Positions 42,662 to 49,883 of a stretch of 64,000 nt of DNA are shown one piece after another; positions within the stretch are counted from its first letter, which is position 1, and every line of letters begins with the position of its first letter. The DNA is from Laedolimicola ammoniilytica (GTDB lineage: Bacteria; Bacillota; Clostridia; Lachnospirales; Lachnospiraceae), in contig NZ_JAOQKC010000003.1 of NCBI RefSeq assembly GCF_025567165.1, forward strand, positions 62,001 to 126,000, given 5' to 3'. Under the pieces are notes generated by a model. The model was not told the DNA's origin. It saw only the letters and a program-made list of their open reading frames with translations, and made no database searches. Both the position numbers and the translations under genes were made by a program.

Positions 42662-43081
42662 ATGGTGCAGTTAATTGTAGGAAGTAAGGGAGACGGAAAG
42701 ACAAAACATTTGCTGGACAGAGTAAACAGCCAGATTAAGACAGCGTCAGGCAATATCGTATACCTGGATAAAAATACCAAGCATATGCATGAGCTTGACA
42801 ACAAGGTTCGTCTTATCAATGTAGCTGATTATCCGCTTAAGAATTGTGATGAGTTCATCGGTTTCATCTGCGGTATTATTTCACAGGATTATGACCTGGA
42901 GCAGATGTATCTGGACAGCTTTTTGAAGATCGCCCATCTGGAGGGCGAGGATCTGACAGACGCGCTGACCCAGCTGAATGCCATCAGCGAGCAGTTTAAG
43001 ATTGACTTCTGCCTGAGTATTTCCGTTGAAGAGAACCAGCTTCCTGAATTTGCGAAAGAGCAGGTGCTCATTTCCTGTTAG
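42662..43081 (+). CDS. Small P-loop domain protein of unknown function
   Basis: This 139-residue soluble protein has a P-loop-like start, LIVGSKGDGKTKHLLDRVN (G..GDGKT at residues 7 to 14). A strand NIVYLDKN follows, and a later IDFCLSISVE could stand for the Walker B region but has a different acidic pattern. The size is below a full P-loop ATPase. Homologues in Clostridia are, as I recall, named only hypothetical or ATP-binding. It has its own promoter and AAGGAGG. It lies between mgsA and the HlyD/sepF division cluster. Confidence 0.78.
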   Translation: MVQLIVGSKGDGKTKHLLDRVNSQIKTASGNIVYLDKNTKHMHELDNKVRLINVADYPLKNCDEFIGFICGIISQDYDLEQMYLDSFLKIAHLEGEDLTDALTQLNAISEQFKIDFCLSISVEENQLPEFAKEQVLISC

Positions 43082-43106
43082 GAATTTTATTTCTACACGA
43101 TACATA

Positions 43107-43136
43107 AGAGGATGCCCTGTTTTCAGGGCGTCCTCT
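43107..43136 (+). terminator. Hairpin after the P-loop protein gene
   Basis: AGAGGATGCCCTG (43107-43119) pairs with CAGGGCGTCCTCT (43124-43136), with one T-G pair and a TTTT loop. The downstream sequence is not T-rich, so termination may be partial. Confidence 0.6.
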
Positions 43137-43161
43137 CGTTAAGTATGGAGGAATTTGACGG

Positions 43162-44622
43162 GTGGCAGGAACCGGGAAAAAGAACAAAAAGGTTATCAGA
43201 TACCGGCGTAGCGACAGAAATATCGCTGTCGTTTTTTTTGGATTTATTCTGGTATATCTGATAGTCTGTATCTATATGTATCTGACCTCAGCCCATATCT
43301 CAGGATATGAGGTGATTGAGGGTAATCTGGCCACCGATTACCGCTATATGGGCATTGCCCTGCGGACAGAGCAGGTGTATACGGCGGAAAAGGCGGGCTA
43401 TGTGAATTATTACGCATCGGAGAATGAAAAAGTGTCGGTACTCTCCACAGTTTATACAGTGGATGAGAGCGGAAAGATGGCAGATATCCTGCAGGAGAAC
43501 GCAGGGGAGGTAAGCCTTTCGGAGGAGGATTATGCGGAGCTGCGCTCCCAGATCAGCACCTATGTGAGCAGTCTTTCCGATATGGAATTTAACAGTGTAT
43601 ACAATTTTAAGACGAATGTAGACAGCGCCATTTTGGAGCTTGTAAATCAGAACATGATTGACAGGCTGGACAGTGCGGCGGATGATAACAGCGCCCTGTT
43701 CACACGCTATAATGCGTCCACAGCCGGAGTGGTGGAGTATTATATAGATGGCTATGAGGATATCAGTCTCGACAATCTGAGCGCGGAATGGTTTGATGGG
43801 ACGGCCTATCAGCGGCAGAATCTGCGGACCAATGAGCTGGTCAGCTCCGGCGATCCGGTATACAAGCTGATTACCGACGAGAACTGGAAGCTGGTATTTC
43901 CGCTGGATACGGAAATGGAGCAGTATATTTTGGACAAGATCCAGGCCAACCAGAAGACGGCTGAGGACGGTACGGTGACCCAGCGGACCACCTACATACA
44001 GATCCGCTTCGATAAGGATGAAGAGACGGCCTGGCCTTCTGTGACTGTGGAATACCGGGACGGACAGGCCTACGGCGTGCTTTCCTTTGTGAATTCCATG
44101 GTGCGCTACGCGGGTGAGCGGTACTTAAGCTTCGAGGTGCTGCGGGACGAAACCACAGGCCTGAAGATTCCGAAGACGGCTGTGACCGAGAAGGAATTCT
44201 ATGTGATCCCGGTGGCCTATCTGGAGACTTCCGGAAAAGATACGGGATTTACAAAGCAGGTGACCGGCGCAGACGGTACAGTGACTGCTGAGTTTGTGAA
44301 CAGTACCATTTATTATCAGGATGAGGAAAACGTCTATGTGAACCCGGATGAGGAAAACTTCAGTACATCGAAGAAGAAGCTGTCCAGCGGCGATCTGCTG
44401 ATAAAGAAAAATTCCTCGGAGACTTTCCAGGTGGGACAGACCGGGAAGCTCACAGGCGTCTATAATATTAATAAGGGCTATACGATCTTTCGTCGGATAG
44501 AGGTTCTCTATGAAAATGAGGAGTATTGTATTGTGAAAGAGGGAACCAGCTTCGGTCTGTCGGTTTACGACCGGATTGTGCTGAATGCGGCCACAGTGGA
44601 CGAAGATCAGGTTATATATTAG
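43162..44622 (+). CDS. HlyD-family-like single-pass membrane protein in the sepF cluster
   Basis: This 486-residue protein has a positive N-terminus and one membrane segment (about residues 21 to 43). The large extracytoplasmic region has lipoyl/HlyD-type blocks (YTAEKAGYVNYYASENEKVSVLSTVYTVD) and a C-terminal beta domain (QVGQTGKLTGVYNINKGYTIFRRIEVLYENEEYCIV). It resembles membrane-fusion proteins, but no transporter partner is nearby. Its place before YggS and sepF recurs in Lachnospiraceae as I recall, suggesting an envelope or division role. It starts with GTG at 43162 with GGAGG. Confidence 0.8.
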   Translation: MAGTGKKNKKVIRYRRSDRNIAVVFFGFILVYLIVCIYMYLTSAHISGYEVIEGNLATDYRYMGIALRTEQVYTAEKAGYVNYYASENEKVSVLSTVYTVDESGKMADILQENAGEVSLSEEDYAELRSQISTYVSSLSDMEFNSVYNFKTNVDSAILELVNQNMIDRLDSAADDNSALFTRYNASTAGVVEYYIDGYEDISLDNLSAEWFDGTAYQRQNLRTNELVSSGDPVYKLITDENWKLVFPLDTEMEQYILDKIQANQKTAEDGTVTQRTTYIQIRFDKDEETAWPSVTVEYRDGQAYGVLSFVNSMVRYAGERYLSFEVLRDETTGLKIPKTAVTEKEFYVIPVAYLETSGKDTGFTKQVTGADGTVTAEFVNSTIYYQDEENVYVNPDEENFSTSKKKLSSGDLLIKKNSSETFQVGQTGKLTGVYNINKGYTIFRRIEVLYENEEYCIVKEGTSFGLSVYDRIVLNAATVDEDQVIY

Positions 44623-44637
44623 CAGGAGGAAGAAAAG

Positions 44638-45336
44638 ATGAGTATGGTAGTGGAAAATCTGGCAGAGGTGGAAAAGCATGTATGCGAAGCCTGCGAGCGG
44701 GCGGGACGTTCCCGGGATGAAGTAACGCTGATTGCAGTCAGCAAGACCAAGCCCGTGTCCATGATTGAGGAGCTGCTTCCGGGCGGCACCAGGGATTTCG
44801 GGGAAAATAAGGTGCAGGAGCTTATGGAAAAATATGAGGTGCTGCCGAAAGAGATCCGCTGGCATCTGATTGGCCATCTGCAGCGCAATAAGGTCAAATA
44901 TATCGTGGACAAGGCATATCTGATTCATTCCGTGGATTCCCTGCGTCTGGCGGAAACCATCAGCGAAGAAGGCGTCAAGAAGGGTGTCACGGTTCCGGTC
45001 CTTATCGAAGTCAATGTGGCGGGCGAGGAGAGCAAGTTCGGTGTGTCCCCCGAGGAGACGGAAGAGCTGGTTCGCGCCATCGCCAAACTTCCGGCTATTC
45101 AGGTAAAAGGCCTGATGACCATTGCGCCTTATGTGGAAAATCCTGAGGACAACCGGGTACATCTTTCCAAATTGAAGCAATTATCTGTTGACATCAGGAA
45201 CAAAAATATTGATAATGTATCTATGGATGTCTTGTCTATGGGTATGACCGGCGATTATCAGGTGGCCATTGAAGAAGGGGCTACTATGGTTCGCGTGGGC
45301 ACAGGCATCTTCGGAGAAAGAAATTACAATATCTGA
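44638..45336 (+). CDS. YggS-family PLP homeostasis protein
   Basis: This 232-residue fold-type III PLP-binding protein has the Schiff-base lysine in LIAVSKTKPV around residue 36. DFGENKVQELMEK, IRWHLIGHLQRNKVKYI, VLIEVNVAGEESKFG and DVLSMGMTGDYQVAIEEGATMVRVGTGIFG follow. It regulates cellular PLP and amino-acid balance and has no proved enzymatic reaction. It is located just before sepF, the usual order in Gram-positive division clusters. AGGAGGAAG precedes the ATG. Confidence 0.95.
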   Translation: MSMVVENLAEVEKHVCEACERAGRSRDEVTLIAVSKTKPVSMIEELLPGGTRDFGENKVQELMEKYEVLPKEIRWHLIGHLQRNKVKYIVDKAYLIHSVDSLRLAETISEEGVKKGVTVPVLIEVNVAGEESKFGVSPEETEELVRAIAKLPAIQVKGLMTIAPYVENPEDNRVHLSKLKQLSVDIRNKNIDNVSMDVLSMGMTGDYQVAIEEGATMVRVGTGIFGERNYNI

Positions 45337-45374
45337 ATTACAATATTTAAAAAGGATAGATTGGAGACAGCAGC

Positions 45375-45893
45375 ATGAGTGTAATCGATAAATTTCTGGA
45401 TGTCATGAAGCTCGGTGGAGACGACGAGTATGACGATTATGAGGATGATTACGACTACGAAGACGACTACGACGAGAAACCTAAGAAAAGTATTTTTAAG
45501 AAAAAGAAGGATGAGGATTCGGAGGATGATTTCCCGGAGGACACTGCCCCTGCAAAGTCTTCCAAGGTAACGCCGATTCGTCAGGCTCAGAGAAGAAATG
45601 GAAACGGCATGGAGGTCTGCGTGATCAAACCTGCCAGTTTTGAAGATTCCCTGGAGGTTATGGACACGCTGCTCAGCAACCGTACGGTAGTTCTGAACTT
45701 CGAGGGGCTGGATGTGGATGTGGCCCAGAGAATTATTGATTTTACATCCGGCGGTTGCTATGCCATTGGTGGTCATCTGCAGAAGGTATCCGGCTACATT
45801 TTCCTTGTGACACCGAAAAATGTGGATATTTCCGGCGATTTGCAGGATATTCTGAGCGGCTCCCTGGATCTTCCGTCAGTGTATAATAAGTAA
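45375..45893 (+). CDS. sepF: Cell division protein SepF
   Basis: This 172-residue protein has the membrane-binding N-terminal helix MSVIDKFLDVMKLG, an Asp/Tyr-rich acidic linker (about 16 to 40) and a lysine patch. The C-terminal SepF domain (VCVIKPASFEDSLEVMDTLLSNRTVVLNFEGLDVDVAQRIIDFTSGGCYAIGG) forms rings and binds the FtsZ tail. The linker is unusually rich in DDYEDDYDYED units. It is preceded by YggS and followed 3 nt later by the YlmH-type gene. Confidence 0.96.
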   Translation: MSVIDKFLDVMKLGGDDEYDDYEDDYDYEDDYDEKPKKSIFKKKKDEDSEDDFPEDTAPAKSSKVTPIRQAQRRNGNGMEVCVIKPASFEDSLEVMDTLLSNRTVVLNFEGLDVDVAQRIIDFTSGGCYAIGGHLQKVSGYIFLVTPKNVDISGDLQDILSGSLDLPSVYNK

Positions 45894-45895
45894 TT

Positions 45896-46651
45896 ATGAC
45901 AAGAGAAGAACAACAGCTGGAAAAGCATTTCCGGGATTTGGCCCGTACGGCCTATCAGCGTGGAATTGCGGTATTTTCCGATTTTCTGAACTTAAATGAA
46001 CTGAATATTTTTCAGAGTCTGCGAGGGGAATTCTCCTATCTGGAGACGGAGACCTTCGGAGGCTATGAATTGGCGGAGCGTCAGATAGCGGTATTTCGTC
46101 CTGAGGCTCCTGTCTTTTATGCGGATTACCCGGTGAAGTGCCTGAAGGTCACGCCTCTGAACGCGAAGTTTGCGGAGGATCTGAACCACCGGGATTATCT
46201 GGGGGCAGTCCTGAATCTGGGAATTGACCGGGCGTGTCTCGGCGATATTCTGGTGGAGGAAGACGCGGCTTACTTGTTCTGCCTGGAGCGGATGGCGGAT
46301 TTTATCCGGGATAATCTGATCCGGATCCGGCACACCTCCGTCTATGTGGAGCAGGTGGAAGCCGAAAACTTCCACTATGAGCCTAAGTATAAGGAAGTGA
46401 GCGGAACCGTGGCGTCGGTCAGACTGGATAAGCTGCTGGCGCTGGCGTTCAATGCTTCCCGCAGCAGTCTGACCGGGCTTATTGAGGGCGGTAAGGTCTT
46501 TGTAAATGGGAAGTTAGTCACATCGAACGGCTATGAACCGAAGGAGGGCGATCTGATCTCCGTGCGTGGCATGGGACGGTTCCGGTTTCGGGAAACCGGC
46601 GGCCAGTCGAAAAAGGGCCGGGAGTATGTGATTTTGTGGAGATATATCTAG
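45896..46651 (+). CDS. YlmH-type S4 RNA-binding protein
   Basis: This 251-residue protein has an N-terminal YlmH domain (residues 1 to ~170) and a C-terminal S4 RNA-binding domain (VRLDKLLALAFNASRSSLTGLIEGGKVFVNGKLV). Homologues next to sepF bind ribosomes or rRNA, and YlmH has been linked to rescue of stalled peptidyl-tRNA. It begins 3 nt after sepF, so translation is probably coupled. The ORF is complete and of normal length. Confidence 0.9.
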   Translation: MTREEQQLEKHFRDLARTAYQRGIAVFSDFLNLNELNIFQSLRGEFSYLETETFGGYELAERQIAVFRPEAPVFYADYPVKCLKVTPLNAKFAEDLNHRDYLGAVLNLGIDRACLGDILVEEDAAYLFCLERMADFIRDNLIRIRHTSVYVEQVEAENFHYEPKYKEVSGTVASVRLDKLLALAFNASRSSLTGLIEGGKVFVNGKLVTSNGYEPKEGDLISVRGMGRFRFRETGGQSKKGREYVILWRYI

Positions 46652-46663
46652 GAGGACATGAGG

Positions 46664-47773
46664 ATGGAACAGAAGATGCGGGTGCTTCCGGTCCGGAAGG
46701 ACGGGTCGTTCTGCTATAATATTATTCTGAAGCCGGATTTCACGGAGCTGGGCGAACAGGTGAAGACCCTGGGACTGGAAGGCCGGAAGCTTTGTATCGT
46801 GGCGGATGAAAAGGCCGGGGAGCTGTATGGTGAGGCGGTCCGGGAGGAGCTTTTGAAGGCCACGGCTAGCGTGGATCTCTATACGATTCCCTCCGGCGAG
46901 GAGTATAAGACTCTGGATACGGTACGTCAGGTCTATACCTATCTGATAGAGAAGCATTACGACCGAAAGGATATGCTGGTGGCCCTGGGCGGTGGCGTGA
47001 CGGGCGATCTGACGGGATTTACGGCGGCGACCTATCTGCGGGGCGTCGGCTTTATCCAGATTCCAACGACTCTGTTGTCCCAGGTGGACAGCAGCATCGG
47101 CGGTAAGACCGGCGTGGACTTCGACTGCTATAAAAATATGGTGGGCGCGTTTCATATGCCGCGGCTGGTATACATCAATCCAGCAGTCTTAAAGACCCTC
47201 CCGGAGCGGCAGTTTGCCTCCGGCATGGGTGAGATTCTGAAGCACGGACTGATTAAAAATGGAGAATATTTCCGCTGGCTTCTGGAAAACCAGCGGGCTA
47301 TCCGGGAGCAGGATATGGATATGCTGCTGCCGATGATCGAGGAGAGCTGTAAGGTAAAGCGGGCCGTGGTGGAGCAGGATCCCACCGAGCAGGGAGAACG
47401 GGCCCTTTTAAATTTTGGGCACACTGTCGGTCATGCGGTGGAGAAGCTGAAGAATTTCAACTTGTCCCATGGAGAATGTGTGGCCATCGGAACGGCGGCG
47501 GCCTCTTACCTGTCCTGGAAGCGGGGACTGATTTCTGAAAAGGATCTGGTCTATATCTGCGAGGGCCTGAAAGAGTTCGGACTTCCGGTTCGGACCGACG
47601 GACTTTCTGCGGAGGAAGTTCTGAAGGCTACCAAGTCCGACAAAAAGATGGACGCGGGCAGCATCAAATTTGTGCTGCTGTATCGCATCGGAGACGCCTT
47701 TGTGGATCGGACGCTGACAGACGGAGAACTGCTGGATGCGATTCATTGGATTCTGGGAGAATCCTTATATTAG
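46664..47773 (+). CDS. aroB: 3-Dehydroquinate synthase AroB
   Basis: This 369-residue NAD- and metal-dependent enzyme converts DAHP to 3-dehydroquinate in the shikimate pathway. NAD-binding ALGGGVTGDLTGF, QIPTTLLSQVDSSIGGKTGVD, EILKHG and LNFGHTVGHAVE (metal His) are present. The ATG at 46664 has GGAGG at 8 nt, while the ATG at 46658 is only 2 nt from it. No other aro gene is near; it sits in the division/lspA cluster. Confidence 0.96.
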   Translation: MEQKMRVLPVRKDGSFCYNIILKPDFTELGEQVKTLGLEGRKLCIVADEKAGELYGEAVREELLKATASVDLYTIPSGEEYKTLDTVRQVYTYLIEKHYDRKDMLVALGGGVTGDLTGFTAATYLRGVGFIQIPTTLLSQVDSSIGGKTGVDFDCYKNMVGAFHMPRLVYINPAVLKTLPERQFASGMGEILKHGLIKNGEYFRWLLENQRAIREQDMDMLLPMIEESCKVKRAVVEQDPTEQGERALLNFGHTVGHAVEKLKNFNLSHGECVAIGTAAASYLSWKRGLISEKDLVYICEGLKEFGLPVRTDGLSAEEVLKATKSDKKMDAGSIKFVLLYRIGDAFVDRTLTDGELLDAIHWILGESLY

Positions 47774-47785
47774 AGGAAGAGAGAC

Positions 47786-48298
47786 ATGAACAAGAAGACG
47801 AAATATAACCTGATAGGCTTGGCGACTGCAGTACTTCTCATTGCCCTCGATCAGTGGACCAAGGCATTGGCGGTAAAGCATCTGATGAATCAGCAGCCCT
47901 TTGTGATCTGGGACGGTGTGTTTGAGCTTCATTATCTGGAAAATCGGGGCGCGGCCTTCGGCATTTTGCAGGGGCAGAAAGTGATTTTTTTGATTTGTAC
48001 CGTTCTGATACTGGCGGTGCTGGCCTTTTATTATAACCGGATGCCGCTGGAGAAAAAGTATCAGCCTCTGCGTGTGGTGGGAGTGCTGCTGGGTGCAGGC
48101 GCGGTGGGCAATCTGATTGACCGGATGGTTCAGAGCTATGTGGTAGATTTCCTGTATTTTAAACTGATTGATTTCCCGATTTTCAATGTGGCTGACTGCT
48201 ATGTGACGGCAGGAGCCATCCTGCTGGCCATTTTGATTCTCTTTGTATACAAAGATGAGGAGCTGGGCTTCCTGAGCCTGAAAAAGAAGCATGAGTGA
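47786..48298 (+). CDS. lspA: Lipoprotein signal peptidase LspA
   Basis: This 170-residue aspartyl protease has four membrane segments and cleaves the signal peptide of diacylated prolipoproteins. The catalytic Asp pair is in GNLIDRM and FNVADCYV. ALDQWTKALAV and LENRGAAFGIL are family motifs. It would mature the lipoproteins at 17651 and 24795. It overlaps the next gene by 8 nt. AGGAAGAG precedes the ATG. Confidence 0.96.
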   Translation: MNKKTKYNLIGLATAVLLIALDQWTKALAVKHLMNQQPFVIWDGVFELHYLENRGAAFGILQGQKVIFLICTVLILAVLAFYYNRMPLEKKYQPLRVVGVLLGAGAVGNLIDRMVQSYVVDFLYFKLIDFPIFNVADCYVTAGAILLAILILFVYKDEELGFLSLKKKHE

Positions 48299-49217
48299 GA
48301 ATGGATTACAGCGGCTCACAGTAAGCCCGGAGGAGGCAGGAGTCCGTATCGATAAGTACCTGGCGGAGCAGCTGCCGGACATTACCCGGTCTTATCTGCA
48401 GAAGCTTTTGAAGGACGGAAGTGTGCAGATGAACGGTAAACCGGTGAAGACCAGCACAAAGACGGCAGCGGGAGCTGTCATTGAGCTTACGATTCCCGAG
48501 CCAGAGGAGCCGGAGATTCTGCCGGAAGATATTCCCCTTGACATTCTCTATGAGGATTCTGATGTGATCCTCATCAATAAACCAAAGGACATGGTGGTAC
48601 ACCCGGCGGCGGGGCATTACACCGGCACTCTGGTCAATGCGCTGATGTATCATTGCAAGGGTGATTTGTCGGGCATCAACGGAGTCTTACGCCCGGGCAT
48701 CGTGCACCGCATCGACAAGGATACCACGGGTGTGCTGATCGTCTGCAAGAACGATAAAGCCCATAATGCTCTGGCTGAGCAGCTGAAGGAGCACAGTATC
48801 ACAAGAAAGTACCGGGCTATCGTCTGCGGCAATCTGAAAGAGGACGAGGGAATGGTGGACGCGCCTCTGGGCCGTCATCCCCAGGATAGAAAGAAGATGG
48901 CCATCGTCCGCACCGGTGGCAAGCGAGCCGTGACCCACTACCGGGTACTAGAGCGCTTTGGAAATTATACGTATATCGAGTGTCAGCTGGAGACGGGACG
49001 CACCCATCAGATCCGCGTCCATATGGCCAGTCTCGGCCATCCGCTGCTGGGTGACGAGGTCTATGGACGGGTCAAATCCCCGTTTAAACTGGAAGGACAG
49101 ACCCTTCACGCCATGGTGCTGGGTTTTATCCATCCGACTACGGGCGAGTACATGGAATTTGAAGCGCCGCTTCCGGAATATTTTGAGAAGCTGCTGGAAA
49201 AATTGCGGCGAGGATAA
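48291..49217 (+). CDS. RluD-type 23S rRNA pseudouridine synthase
   Basis: This 308-residue protein has an N-terminal S4 domain (VRIDKYLAEQLPDITRSYLQKLLKDGSVQMNG) and a catalytic RluA-family domain. Catalytic Asp is in PGIVHRIDKDTTGVLI, followed by RKYRAIVCG and LETGRTHQIRVHMASLGHPLLGD. It follows lspA directly, a conserved order in Firmicutes. A second RluA-type enzyme is at 57949. The exact uridine target is inferred from family only. Confidence 0.93.
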   Translation: MSENGLQRLTVSPEEAGVRIDKYLAEQLPDITRSYLQKLLKDGSVQMNGKPVKTSTKTAAGAVIELTIPEPEEPEILPEDIPLDILYEDSDVILINKPKDMVVHPAAGHYTGTLVNALMYHCKGDLSGINGVLRPGIVHRIDKDTTGVLIVCKNDKAHNALAEQLKEHSITRKYRAIVCGNLKEDEGMVDAPLGRHPQDRKKMAIVRTGGKRAVTHYRVLERFGNYTYIECQLETGRTHQIRVHMASLGHPLLGDEVYGRVKSPFKLEGQTLHAMVLGFIHPTTGEYMEFEAPLPEYFEKLLEKLRRG

Positions 49218-49225
49218 GTTAGGGC

Positions 49226-49254
49226 TTGCGCTTATCGCCAGCCTATGCTATAAT
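49226..49254 (+). promoter_or_regulatory. Promoter of tRNA-Leu
   Basis: TTGCGC (49226-49231) and a perfect TATAAT (49249-49254) are separated by 17 nt, 30 nt before the mature tRNA 5' end. Confidence 0.85.
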
Positions 49255-49283
49255 AACTAAGTTGATGATAGAAGCAGCCAGAT

Positions 49284-49366
49284 GCCGGCATGTCGGAATG
49301 GCAGACGAGGCAGACTCAAAATCTGTTGTGGGTGACCACGTGCGGGTTCAAGTCCCGCTGCCGGCA
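49284..49366 (+). tRNA. tRNA-Leu (anticodon CAA)
   Basis: The acceptor stem is GCCGGCA with TGCCGGC and discriminator A. The anticodon stem GCAGA/TCTGT holds loop CTCAAAA, giving anticodon CAA, which reads UUG. A long variable arm with GTGG/CCAC marks a class II tRNA. The T-arm is GCGGG TTCAAGT CCCGC. The 3' CCA is not encoded. It has its own promoter and a strong terminator. Confidence 0.96.
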
Positions 49367-49372
49367 GGATTT

Positions 49373-49415
49373 AAAAACTCTGTAAGACTGAAAGACAGGT
49401 CTTACAGAGTTTTTC
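49373..49415 (+). terminator. Terminator of tRNA-Leu
   Basis: AAAACTCTGTAAGAC pairs perfectly with GTCTTACAGAGTTTT around a 10-nt loop and ends in a T-run. Confidence 0.93.
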
Positions 49416-49435
49416 TTTTCCATAAAACACGAACC

Positions 49436-49465
49436 TTGTATATCCCATTCATTCTGTGCTATAAT
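49436..49465 (+). promoter_or_regulatory. Promoter of the zf-HC2/polA unit
   Basis: TTGTAT (49436-49441) and a perfect TATAAT (49460-49465) have an 18-nt spacer. They lie after the tRNA terminator and about 90 nt before the zf-HC2 gene. Confidence 0.75.
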
Positions 49466-49553
49466 AAATTCTGATCCGCGGGTCGTGGAAAGCATTGCGC
49501 AGTCTGCGGTTCCGCTTTGTGAAAGAGAGTATGTTGCGAAAGGAGGCCCTCAC

Positions 49554-49883
49554 ATGACCTGCAAAGAAGTCGAACAGATGATTATGCCCTATATTAACGA
49601 CGAACTGACGGACAAACAGCTGGGGCCGTTTCTGGAGCATATTAACGCTTGCAAGAACTGCTATGAGGAGCTGGAGATCTATTACACCATTTACGCGGGC
49701 CTGTCCCAGTTGGACGGGGAAAATGAGGGACGAGATATGCATAATATCCTTCAGGAGGCGCTACACGCGTCGGAGCAGCGGGTGCGGGGACGGGTGTTCT
49801 TCAACCTGTACTATTTGGCGTCCCAGGTGCTGGCCATGGCGGCTCTTGTGGCAATTATTGTGATGGAGATCCTGAAAATATGA
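49554..49883 (+). CDS. Zinc-finger (zf-HC2-type) single-pass membrane protein
   Basis: This 109-residue protein has the anti-sigma-type zinc motif H-x3-C-x2-C in EHINACKNC around residue 29, and one membrane segment near the end (about 86 to 106). It looks like a small anti-sigma factor, but no sigma-factor gene is adjacent. The ATG at 49554 with AGGAGG is chosen; the longer GTG start at 49485 adds unconserved sequence. It overlaps polA by 4 nt. Confidence 0.85.
   Translation: MTCKEVEQMIMPYINDELTDKQLGPFLEHINACKNCYEELEIYYTIYAGLSQLDGENEGRDMHNILQEALHASEQRVRGRVFFNLYYLASQVLAMAALVAIIVMEILKI

Noticed and set aside
42610..42687. 25-codon leader ORF upstream of the P-loop gene
   Set aside because: It has a fair ribosome binding site but overlaps the next gene's start and shows no recognisable attenuator or regulatory codon run.
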